From: an uncultured Candidatus Melainabacteria bacterium
GTDB lineage: Bacteria > Cyanobacteriota > Vampirovibrionia > Gastranaerophilales > Gastranaerophilaceae
Reading direction: 5' to 3'
DNA length: 8,518 nucleotides
NCBI GenBank assembly: GCA_934747325.1
Contig: CAKVGW010000066.1
Location: forward strand, 1 to 8,518
Part shown: one piece after another, positions 1 through 5,828 of the stretch
Position numbering within the stretch: position 1 is the stretch's first letter
Layout: each line of letters starts with the position of its first letter
Notes under the pieces: generated by a model
Told to the model about the DNA's origin: nothing
The model's input: only the letters and a program-made list of their open reading frames with translations
Databases searched by the model: none
Position numbers and translations under genes: made by a program

Positions 1-23
1 TTTTTTTTGCTTATTTTTAGAAT

Positions 24-119
24 TAAGCGCAAGCATTATTACAACTCACCAGCTAGAGAGTCCCCTTTTTGAGTGCTAGGTCGTGCTTTGTAACGAAACG
101 CGCCAAGCGCATTTTTTTT
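24..119 (+). ncRNA. Candidate structured small RNA or RNA 3' end (unidentified)
   Basis: About half of the bases in 26-110 are G or C, while the surrounding non-coding DNA is strongly AT-rich. In AT-rich genomes such islets often mark structured RNA. The islet ends in a GC hairpin followed by eight T (96-119). A TAGAAT sequence at 18-23 could serve as a -10 box for a transcript starting near 30, but any -35 would lie outside the window. No family was recognised: I see no tRNA, tmRNA, SRP or RNase P signature. No open frame of useful length covers it. It could equally be the 3' UTR of an upstream gene. Confidence 0.25.
96..119 (+). terminator. Intrinsic terminator-like hairpin upstream of gpmI
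   Basis: GCGC (100-103) pairs with GCGC (107-110) around a CAA loop. AAA (96-98) can extend the stem by pairing with TTT (112-114) across one C/A mismatch. Eight T follow at 112-119. The core stem is short, so strength is uncertain. It would end whatever is transcribed from the left and isolate gpmI. Confidence 0.45.
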
Positions 120-167
120 GTCTATATACTATGTAAATGCTCACAATTTTGTAGAATTTTCATCCTC

Positions 168-196
168 TTTACATTCACCTGCTTTTGTCATAAACT
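168..196 (+). promoter_or_regulatory. Putative sigma-70-type promoter of gpmI
   Basis: TTTACA (168-173; 5/6 match to TTGACA) is separated by exactly 17 bases from TAAACT (191-196; 4/6 match to TATAAT). Predicted transcription start is near 203, giving a 5' UTR of about 33 bases that contains the AGGAG ribosome site at 221-225. The -10 box is imperfect, so this is a candidate only. Confidence 0.35.
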
Positions 197-235
197 TATT
201 AGGTTAAAAAGACTTTATAGAGGAGAAATTTTGAT

Positions 236-1774
236 ATGAAAAATAGAGTTTTATTATGTATTATGGACGGTTGGGGAATTTCAACAGGTGCAGAAAAATA
301 TGATGCTACAAAGCTTTCACATCCTGTAAATGTTCCTGAACTTATAAAAGACTACCCTTCAATTAAAATCCACGCTGACGGAGAATACGTTGGACTACCG
401 GAAGGTCAAATGGGTAACAGTGAAGTTGGTCACTTGAATTTAGGTGCAGGTAGAGTTGTTTACCAAGATTTGTCAAAAATCAACAGAGCAATTAAAGATG
501 GTTCATTTTTTAAAAACGAAAAATTCTTAGAAGCAATCAACCATGCTAAAAAGAACAATTCTTCACTTCATATTTACGGTTTAGTTTCAACAGGTGGGGT
601 TCACTCTTCACTTGACCACGTTTTAGCCTTAATTAAACTTGCGGCTGATGAAGGACTTACAAAAGTTTATGTACACGCATTCTTAGATGGTCGTGATACA
701 CCACCTTCAAGTGCTTGCACATACTTGCAAACTGTTGAAGATGAATTAAAGAAATACAACTTACCAAAAGTTGCAACAGTTATCGGAAGATACTACATTA
801 TGGATAGAGATAACCGTTGGGATAGAGTAGAAAAAGGTTACAATTGTTTATTGTTAGGAGAAGGCAACCACGCAGCGACTGCTTGCGAAGCTGTTCAAAA
901 ATCTTACGAAGAAGGCGTAACAGATGAATTTGTACTTCCTACAGCTATTGGTACCGAAGCAGAAGTAAATGAAAGCAGAATTCACGATAATGATGCAATA
1001 ATTTTCTTCAACTACAGACCTGACAGAGCAAGAGAAATCACCAAAGCTGTAAACTTCAAAGATTTTGATGGTTTTGATAGAAAGAAAGTTTTAAACAATA
1101 TTTACTATTGCACAATGACAAGTTACGAAGCAACATTTACTTTCCCAGTTGCATTCCCAAAAACTAAGCTTGTAAACATTTTGGGCGATGTATTGGAAGC
1201 AAACGGTGTTCACCAATTCAGAACAGCAGAAACTGAAAAATATGCTCACGTAACATTCTTCTTCAACGGTGGTATTGATGAGCCTCAACCTCACGAAACA
1301 AGAAAACTTGTTGCATCTCCTAAAGTTGCAACTTATGACATGCAACCTGAAATGAGCGCACCAGAAGTTTGTGAAAACGTATTAGAAGCTGTTGCAAATC
1401 CTGAATACGGTTTTGTTCTTGTAAACTTCGCTAACCCAGATATGGTTGGTCACACAGGTGTACTTGAAGCTGCTGAAAAGGCTTGTAAAGTAGTTGATGA
1501 ATGTGTTGGCAAAATTGCTCAAAAATGTAAAGAAAACGGCGTTGTTATGTTACTTACAGCTGACCATGGTAATGCTGAAGTAATGTTTAATGACAAAACA
1601 GGTAAGCCACACACTGCACATACAACAAATGAAGTTCCTTTCGTTGTTATCAACGGCCCTGAAGGTCTTGAACTAAAAAATGACGGAGCTTTATGTAATG
1701 TTGCGCCAACTGTATTGCAGTTGATGGGTATTGAAAAACCTGCAGAAATGGATTGCGATAGTTTGATTAAATAA
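236..1774 (+). CDS. gpmI: 2,3-bisphosphoglycerate-independent phosphoglycerate mutase (iPGM)
   Basis: This cytosolic, Mn-dependent enzyme interconverts 3-phosphoglycerate and 2-phosphoglycerate in glycolysis and gluconeogenesis. At 512 residues it has the usual family length. Every hallmark of the alkaline-phosphatase-superfamily iPGM is present. D11 (MDGWG) and the phospho-acceptor S62 (GNSEVGH) are in place, as are H123, the substrate-binding D151-G-R-D154 segment, R185 and R191. R261 and R264 (RPDR), K335 (AETEKYAH), D402 and H406 (DMVGHTG), D443 and H444 (ADHGN) and H462 complete the metal and substrate ligands. The phosphatase fold is split by the phosphotransferase insertion (roughly residues 80-300). 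The ATG at 236 is chosen because AGGAG at 221-225 lies 10 bases upstream and the family N-terminus aligns there. It appears monocistronic: a repeat-filled spacer follows and no clear intrinsic terminator was seen. Nothing suggests loss of activity. Confidence 0.97.
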   Translation: MKNRVLLCIMDGWGISTGAEKYDATKLSHPVNVPELIKDYPSIKIHADGEYVGLPEGQMGNSEVGHLNLGAGRVVYQDLSKINRAIKDGSFFKNEKFLEAINHAKKNNSSLHIYGLVSTGGVHSSLDHVLALIKLAADEGLTKVYVHAFLDGRDTPPSSACTYLQTVEDELKKYNLPKVATVIGRYYIMDRDNRWDRVEKGYNCLLLGEGNHAATACEAVQKSYEEGVTDEFVLPTAIGTEAEVNESRIHDNDAIIFFNYRPDRAREITKAVNFKDFDGFDRKKVLNNIYYCTMTSYEATFTFPVAFPKTKLVNILGDVLEANGVHQFRTAETEKYAHVTFFFNGGIDEPQPHETRKLVASPKVATYDMQPEMSAPEVCENVLEAVANPEYGFVLVNFANPDMVGHTGVLEAAEKACKVVDECVGKIAQKCKENGVVMLLTADHGNAEVMFNDKTGKPHTAHTTNEVPFVVINGPEGLELKNDGALCNVAPTVLQLMGIEKPAEMDCDSLIK

Positions 1775-1781
1775 AAGAGGG

Positions 1782-1892
1782 AAAGTTGAATAGTTGAACA
1801 GCGTAAAAGTTGAATAGTTTGTTATAACCTAATAAATTATTTTGAGCGTTAGCGAAATTAAAGAACCTTTCAACCTTTCAGCTATTCAACTT
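1782..1892. repeat. Palindromic intergenic element built from AAGTTGAATAG arms
   Basis: AAAGTTGAATAGTT occurs twice as a perfect 14-base direct repeat (1782-1795 and 1806-1819). The inverted complement CTATTCAACTT lies at 1882-1892, giving an 11-bp perfect stem with 1807-1817 over a 64-base loop. The interior holds GCGTTAGC (1846-1853), whose reverse complement recurs at 2232-2239. It begins 7 bases after the gpmI stop codon. The structure fits a small non-autonomous dispersed element; copy number cannot be judged from one window. Confidence 0.5.
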
Positions 1893-1912
1893 ATAAACTC
1901 ATTGAGAAAACA

Positions 1913-1944
1913 GTAGGGTGGGAAAAGCGTAAGCGGTTCCCACC
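1913..1944 (+). repeat. REP-like hairpin with 5' GTAG tetranucleotide
   Basis: GTAG (1913-1916) is directly followed by GGTGGGAA (1917-1924), which pairs perfectly with TTCCCACC (1937-1944). Inside, a 2x2 internal loop and a 2-bp GC stem close a GTAA tetraloop (1929-1932). A GTAG tetranucleotide 5' of a GC-rich hairpin is the known architecture of REP elements recognised by RAYT (TnpA-REP) Y1 transposases. The GGGTGGG...CCCACC pattern also resembles dispersed repeats I recall from many bacterial genomes. No RAYT gene is in the window. The hairpin lies 22 bases before the small membrane ORF and could affect its mRNA. Confidence 0.5.
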
Positions 1945-1966
1945 AAATACCAAGAAAGTAAACAAA

Positions 1967-2203
1967 TTGGAAAATTTATATTTACATTCTTTACAAAGAC
2001 TTCAAGTGTCAGTATGGTTCGCAGTAATTGGATTTATTCTAATGGTTGCAACTTATATTGCATCAAAGTTAGGTGACCACAAAACCTTAGAAAAAATTTA
2101 TAAAGCTTGCTTTTGGTTTTTAATAGCAACAATTGCATTATTACCAATTGCAATAATAGGATTAATAATATTCTTTGTATATGTAGCAGTATTTTGCAAA
2201 TGA
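1967..2203 (+). CDS. Small two-helix membrane protein, hypothetical
   Basis: Not recognised as a named family. The 78-residue product has a short polar N-terminus, a first hydrophobic segment at about residues 14-33, and a polar linker (KLGDHKTLEKIYK). A second, very hydrophobic segment spans about 47-76 and ends FCK. Two transmembrane helices joined by a charged loop are likely, with the protein in the cytoplasmic membrane. The proposed start is TTG at 1967, with only a weak purine stretch (AAGAAAG, 1952-1958) as ribosome site. The frame is open back to 1862, but no better start codon was found. The first in-frame ATG (2042) would remove most of helix 1. It sits between two repeat elements and is not obviously in an operon with gpmI or the SNF2 gene. 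The helix-loop-helix composition argues for a real gene, but the weak start leaves doubt. Confidence 0.5.
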   Translation: MENLYLHSLQRLQVSVWFAVIGFILMVATYIASKLGDHKTLEKIYKACFWFLIATIALLPIAIIGLIIFFVYVAVFCK

Positions 2204-2230
2204 TTAAATATAAATTTACTAACATTTGAG

Positions 2231-2278
2231 GGCTAACGCCACGTCATTGCGAGGAACGCCAGTGACGAAGCAATCCAC
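2231..2278. repeat. Dispersed-repeat-like element (CGTCATTGCGAGG type)
   Basis: The segment has interleaved inverted pairs: CGTCA (2242-2246) with TGACG (2263-2267), and ATTGC (2246-2250) with GCAAT (2270-2274). A GGC/GCC mini-hairpin (2231-2233 with 2238-2240) precedes it. The overall pattern, CATTGCGAGG followed by GACGAAGCAATCC, matches from memory a short GC-rich intergenic repeat seen in many unrelated bacterial genomes. It is markedly more GC-rich than its surroundings and lies in the leader region of the SNF2 gene. No function is assigned. Confidence 0.5.
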
Positions 2279-2324
2279 AAAACCAAAAAAATAAAAGACA
2301 TAATAATTTAAATGTGAGAAAACA

Positions 2325-5300
2325 ATGACCGAAGAAAATAACGTTAAACCATTAGATATAGATTTATCACTAAAGAAAAACAATGTAGACGAATTCTTTT
2401 ACAATTTGAGTGAAAACCCAAACGGATTTAAGAACAAGGATTTCCGTTACACGTTGAGCTTGATTTACCAACTTGTAGAAGATGAATTTGAAGGAATTTT
2501 TCTTTCACCGAATTCGCCTGTAAGAAACACTGATTTCTTGCTTATAAACGACGGCACAGCTACTAATCCTAAGTTGTCATTCTTTGTAACGCCTACAAAC
2601 AATTTCCAGTTTTATCTGAAATCTAAAGGTTCAATGTTTAGATTTACTTCTAAAGAAGTTAACGGACAAATCGGCTACATCATGCCATTAGATTTAGTTT
2701 TAGACTATTTCGGCGGATTTGGTGAAGTTGTTGATTTCTCTTCATTAACTCAAACTTTTGCATACTTCAACAAGCTTACTCACTTTGTAATGAAGCTTAT
2801 TGAAAAATTGTACTTTATACCGACAGTGCACAGAAAAGAAGGCGCATCAGGCGGTTCGTTCAGAATCGTGTATGAGCCGATTATTTCTAATAAAGAATCT
2901 GCAAAAATTATTAACGAGCTTGAAAACAATCTACCTGAAAACTTGTTCATTAAAGGTGACAAGCCAAAAGATTTTGTTGAAAGATTTGTCAGAGAATATT
3001 TAAACTACCTTGTTTACAAATTCTTAGGAATCAAAGCTTACCGTTTCAAAGACATTAAATCCGGTCATTATATGATTAAGGACTTAGAACAAAGATGCTT
3101 AATGAAGGGTAAAGACCTTGCCGAAAACTTTGCGCAATGGTTCGATGAATTGTATTTAGGCAAATATGACTTAATTCCATTCTTCAAGGTTAATAAAGTT
3201 AGCGATGATAAATTTGAATTAAAAATCCATATCAAGAATAGAAAAACTGATGAAACAATTCTTCTTGATGAACTTTATCACGAGGATGAGATTTGGGGCT
3301 TAGATACGGCTGATATATCTAAAATCATTGAAAAACAACTTAATTATGCAGTTAGATACATGCCGGAACTTGAAACTCTTTTTGAAGATGAAGACAAACT
3401 TGCTCTGACTTTAAACTTAAATGAAGTTTATAAAATTATTGCTCAAACGGCTTATTACTTACAAAAAGCACAAATTGACGTAATTTTACCGGAAGAATTA
3501 ACAAATATTATTATTCCACGAGCATCAATTAATGCTAAAGTTAAAGCTTCGCGCTCTGATGATTTAATGAATATCTTTAACACTGTTTCAAGTAGCGCAA
3601 TTTCGTTAGACGACATTCTTGATTTCACTTATGAAATTTCTCTTGGTGATGAAAAGATTTCATTGGAAGAGTTTAACAAGCTTGTAAACGAAAGCAACGG
3701 ACTAATTCAATATAACGGCAAATACATTTTGGTTGATAAAGCTGAAGGTTTAAAGCTTGTTGAACAAATTCAAAATGCTAATCATAAGAAGATGACAAGA
3801 CTTGAACTTATTCATGCTTCTATGTCAGGTCAACTTCAAAATTATGACTTTAATTATGATGAAGCTTATGCAAATGTTATCAAGGATTTTGCAAAGCCTG
3901 TTGAAGTTACTCAGCCTGAAGGTTTGAAGGGCGATTTAAGAGCATACCAAATGACAGGTCTAAAATGGCTTTGGACAAACGTTTCAAAAGGTTTTGGTTG
4001 CTGTATGGCTGACGATATGGGGTTAGGTAAAACCATTCAAGTTATCAGTTTAATTCTTAAATTAAAAGAAGAAAAGAAAATCAAAAATCCTGTGCTGGTA
4101 ATTTGTCCAACTACTTTGATGGGTAACTGGATGAAGGAATTGCAACTGTTTGCACCTTCTCTAAAAACTGCGACTTATCACGGAATGGATAGAAAACTTG
4201 ATTTAAAATGCGACGTTATTCTTACAACTTACGCAATCATGAGAATAGATGTTGAAGAAATGAAGAAAAATTCTTGGGGCATGATTGTTGTTGACGAAGC
4301 TCAAAACATTAAAAACCCTGACACGGCGCAAACTTTGGCGATTAAATCACTAAAATCAGATATCAAGATTGCTATGACAGGTACTCCGGTGGAAAACCGT
4401 CTTACAGAGCTTTGGAGTATTTTCGACTTCATCAACAAAGGTTATTTAGGCTCTTTGAAGGAATTCCAAAAGAGTTATGCTGTGCCTATTGAAAGATTTA
4501 AGGAAAAAACAAGAGCATCTAAACTTAAACTTTCAGTTTCTCCATTTGTTTTAAGACGTTTGAAAACAGATAAACACGTAATTTCTGATTTGCCTGACAA
4601 GATGGTAATGAACGATTATTGCTATTTGGCTAAATCACAAGCTATTTTATACGAAAAAACGCTTAACGAAATGATGGAAAAAATCAGCGGATTTACAGGT
4701 GTTAACAGACGAGGTAATATTTTCAAGCTTATAACTGCGCTTAAACAAATTTGTAACCACCCTTATCAATTCTTAAAAAGCGGTGAAACGTCTAAAGAAC
4801 TTTCAGGTAAGGCAGAAAAATGCGTTTCTTTGGTGCAGAGTATTTTGGATAATAATGAAAAAACTCTTATTTTCACTCAATATAAAGAAATGGGCGATTT
4901 ATTAACTAAAATGCTACTTGAAGAATGCGGTTCTGAACCTTCATTTTTCCACGGCTCATTAACAGTTCCACAACGTGAAAAATTGATTGAAGATTTCCAA
5001 ACGAATGACGATAGAAAAATTATGATACTTTCACTTAAAGCCGGTGGTACAGGTTTGAACCTTACAAGCGCAACAAACGTTATTCACTATGACTTGTGGT
5101 GGAACCCTGCGGTAGAAGATCAAGCGACAGATAGAACATATCGTATCGGTCAAGAAAAGAACGTTATGGTGCATAGACTTATTACGCTCGGAACTTTTGA
5201 AGAAAAAATTGACGAGATGTTGAAGTCTAAAAAGGAACTTGCAGATTTGGCGGTTTACGAAGGCGAAAAAATTATTACAGAACTTTCAGACCAAGAAATC

Positions 5301-5330
5301 TACGATATATTCTCTTTGACTGCAGGTTAA
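2325..5330 (+). CDS. SNF2-family DNA-dependent ATPase (DEAQ, superfamily 2)
   Basis: This is a large cytosolic ATPase of the Swi2/Snf2 class, expected to translocate on double-stranded DNA and remodel protein-DNA complexes. The C-terminal half is a complete motor. It has Walker A DDMGLGKT (563-570), motif Ia CPTTLMGNW (594-602), motif II DEAQ (657-660), motif III TGTP (685-688), motif V GGTGLNL (907-913) and motif VI QATDRTYRIGQ (933-943). Residues ~425-490 (ISLEEFNKLV...YNGKYILVD) resemble the SNF2 helicase-associated domain found before the motor in bacterial proteins. Residues 1-~420 are unrecognised, without membrane segments. There is no SWIM zinc motif in this protein. The ATG at 2325 has only a weak GTGAGAA ribosome site (2314-2320). 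The gene stands alone and converges on the RHH gene. It is intact. It is not RapA by architecture; roles in repair, transcription or defence cannot be separated from this sequence. Confidence 0.93.
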   Translation: MTEENNVKPLDIDLSLKKNNVDEFFYNLSENPNGFKNKDFRYTLSLIYQLVEDEFEGIFLSPNSPVRNTDFLLINDGTATNPKLSFFVTPTNNFQFYLKSKGSMFRFTSKEVNGQIGYIMPLDLVLDYFGGFGEVVDFSSLTQTFAYFNKLTHFVMKLIEKLYFIPTVHRKEGASGGSFRIVYEPIISNKESAKIINELENNLPENLFIKGDKPKDFVERFVREYLNYLVYKFLGIKAYRFKDIKSGHYMIKDLEQRCLMKGKDLAENFAQWFDELYLGKYDLIPFFKVNKVSDDKFELKIHIKNRKTDETILLDELYHEDEIWGLDTADISKIIEKQLNYAVRYMPELETLFEDEDKLALTLNLNEVYKIIAQTAYYLQKAQIDVILPEELTNIIIPRASINAKVKASRSDDLMNIFNTVSSSAISLDDILDFTYEISLGDEKISLEEFNKLVNESNGLIQYNGKYILVDKAEGLKLVEQIQNANHKKMTRLELIHASMSGQLQNYDFNYDEAYANVIKDFAKPVEVTQPEGLKGDLRAYQMTGLKWLWTNVSKGFGCCMADDMGLGKTIQVISLILKLKEEKKIKNPVLVICPTTLMGNWMKELQLFAPSLKTATYHGMDRKLDLKCDVILTTYAIMRIDVEEMKKNSWGMIVVDEAQNIKNPDTAQTLAIKSLKSDIKIAMTGTPVENRLTELWSIFDFINKGYLGSLKEFQKSYAVPIERFKEKTRASKLKLSVSPFVLRRLKTDKHVISDLPDKMVMNDYCYLAKSQAILYEKTLNEMMEKISGFTGVNRRGNIFKLITALKQICNHPYQFLKSGETSKELSGKAEKCVSLVQSILDNNEKTLIFTQYKEMGDLLTKMLLEECGSEPSFFHGSLTVPQREKLIEDFQTNDDRKIMILSLKAGGTGLNLTSATNVIHYDLWWNPAVEDQATDRTYRIGQEKNVMVHRLITLGTFEEKIDEMLKSKKELADLAVYEGEKIITELSDQEIYDIFSLTAG

Positions 5331-5342
5331 TAAAATTTATAC

Positions 5343-5366
5343 GCCCGTACTTTATAAAGTGCGGGC
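5343..5366. other. Long GC-capped palindrome downstream of the SNF2 gene
   Basis: GCCCG (5343-5347) pairs with CGGGC (5362-5366). A T-G wobble and the self-complementary ACTTTATAAAGT (5349-5360) continue the stem into a minimal loop. It lies 12 bases after the SNF2 stop. No T-run follows on either strand (plus strand continues ATAAATAC), so by itself it is not a classical intrinsic terminator. It probably protects or defines the 3' end of the SNF2 mRNA together with the next hairpin. Confidence 0.5.
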
Positions 5367-5374
5367 ATAAATAC

Positions 5375-5403
5375 AAAAAAAAAGGAATTCTGCTTAGAAT
5401 TCC
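5375..5403 (-). terminator. Strong intrinsic terminator for the RHH transcript, possibly bidirectional
   Basis: GGAATTCT (5384-5391) pairs perfectly with AGAATTCC (5396-5403) around a 4-base loop. Read on the minus strand, the 8-bp hairpin is followed at once by nine T (the A-run at 5375-5383), which is textbook. On the plus strand T-rich sequence (TTGTTTTTCTTTTT, about 5409-5422) starts a few bases after the hairpin, so it may also stop SNF2 transcripts less efficiently. It sits between convergent genes. Confidence 0.75.
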
Positions 5404-5444
5404 TATGGTTGTTTTTCTTTTTAATTTACTCTGTTCTTAATTTC

Positions 5445-5464
5445 TTCTCGTGTTTTCTCGTGTT
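5445..5464. repeat. Tandem 10-bp duplication
   Basis: TTCTCGTGTT is present twice, head to tail and without mismatch, at 5445-5454 and 5455-5464. A third partial relative (CTCGTGGGG) occurs near 5493. It lies in the 3' UTR of the RHH transcript. No function is apparent; it may be replication slippage. Confidence 0.6.
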
Positions 5465-5496
5465 TATGTATTCCTATTAATCCCTAAATTCCCTCG

Positions 5497-5513
5497 TGGG
5501 GAAAAATTCCCCA
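5497..5513. other. 7-bp hairpin just after the RHH stop codon
   Basis: TGGGGAA (5497-5503) and TTCCCCA (5507-5513) form a perfect stem with a 3-base loop. On the minus strand it lies 10 bases beyond the RHH stop codon and has no T-run, so it is a 3' UTR structure, not a terminator. It overlaps a cluster of GGA motifs on that strand. Confidence 0.5.
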
Positions 5514-5523
5514 TTTCCTGCCT

Positions 5524-5712
5524 CTAATCTAGTAGCGCCTCAAGAATTCTTGCATTTTTATCTGCTAAAGTATTCTGACGAACTTGTGATCTTGTGATGT
5601 AGCTTCTTAATGCTTCACGAATAAGTTCTGAACGTGATCTGCTTTCGTTTTCAGCTACTTCATCAATCTTGCCTAAAAAGCTTTCAGGCATTGAAATTAA
5701 TACTCTTGCCAT
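5524..5712 (-). CDS. CopG/MazE-type ribbon-helix-helix DNA-binding protein
   Basis: The 62-residue protein fits the ribbon-helix-helix fold. A short beta strand (ARVLISMP, 2-9) would pair with that of a second subunit to contact DNA. Helix 1 follows (about 10-22), then a turn with the family signature SRSRSELIREALRSYI (about 24-39) forming helix 2. The last ~20 residues (RQNTLADKNARILEALLD) form a charged tail. Such proteins act as dimeric repressors or as antitoxins. Start ATG (5712-5710) has a strong AAGGAG ribosome site (5726-5721) 8 bases away. No toxin ORF lies next to it: downstream is a terminator, and upstream on the same strand is the PurD-like gene, 116 bases away. It is therefore better read as a stand-alone regulator. 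An inverted repeat in its promoter region suggests autoregulation. DNA target and genes controlled are unknown. Confidence 0.85.
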   Translation of the reverse strand: MARVLISMPESFLGKIDEVAENESRSRSELIREALRSYITRSQVRQNTLADKNARILEALLD

Positions 5713-5741
5713 AATTGGTACTCCTTATTTTTATCCTCTGT

Positions 5742-5776
5742 ATACTTTATTTACTGATTACATATATATAAAGTAT
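5742..5776. promoter_or_regulatory. Inverted repeat upstream of the RHH gene, candidate operator
   Basis: ATACTTTAT (5742-5750) and its exact reverse complement ATAAAGTAT (5768-5776) form a 9-bp inverted repeat, arms 17 bases apart and centres 26 bases apart. It begins 30 bases upstream of the RHH start codon, where the core promoter should lie. No convincing -35/-10 pair could be fixed because the region is almost all A and T. The position suits an autorepression operator bound by two RHH dimers. The right flank reads TGTATACTT (5739-5747), also found before the TPR gene. Confidence 0.4.
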
Positions 5777-5828
5777 TTCAGATTTAAAAAATTGCCTTTT
5801 TTGTCCTCAATTGTGAAGTTTTGTAAAG

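Noticed and set aside
1091..1345. 84-codon minus-strand ORF inside gpmI
   Set aside because: Antisense shadow of a highly conserved enzyme; Cys/Phe-rich composition typical of reverse frames.
2034..2225. 63-codon minus-strand ORF opposite the small membrane protein
   Set aside because: Leu/Ile-rich reverse-frame shadow of the two-helix ORF; the plus frame has a better helix-loop-helix pattern.
2780..3003. Short ORFs at 2780-2962 (minus) and 2800-3003 (plus) within the SNF2 gene
   Set aside because: Out-of-frame shadows without ribosome sites or recognisable domains.
2325..5330. SNF2 gene as part of a DISARM-like or other defence island
   Set aside because: No methyltransferase, nuclease, phospholipase-D or other defence gene lies beside it; neighbours are a glycolytic enzyme and an RHH protein.
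5464..5514. 16-codon minus-strand ORF after the RHH gene as a toxin partner
   Set aside because: Too short, low-complexity and overlapping a hairpin; no toxin fold can be supported.
5786..5812. Possible minus-strand terminator after the PurD-like gene (AATTG/CAATT plus T-run)
   Set aside because: Stem is only 5 bp, AT-rich, with a 13-base loop; too weak to annotate. The PurD-like and RHH genes might share some read-through.
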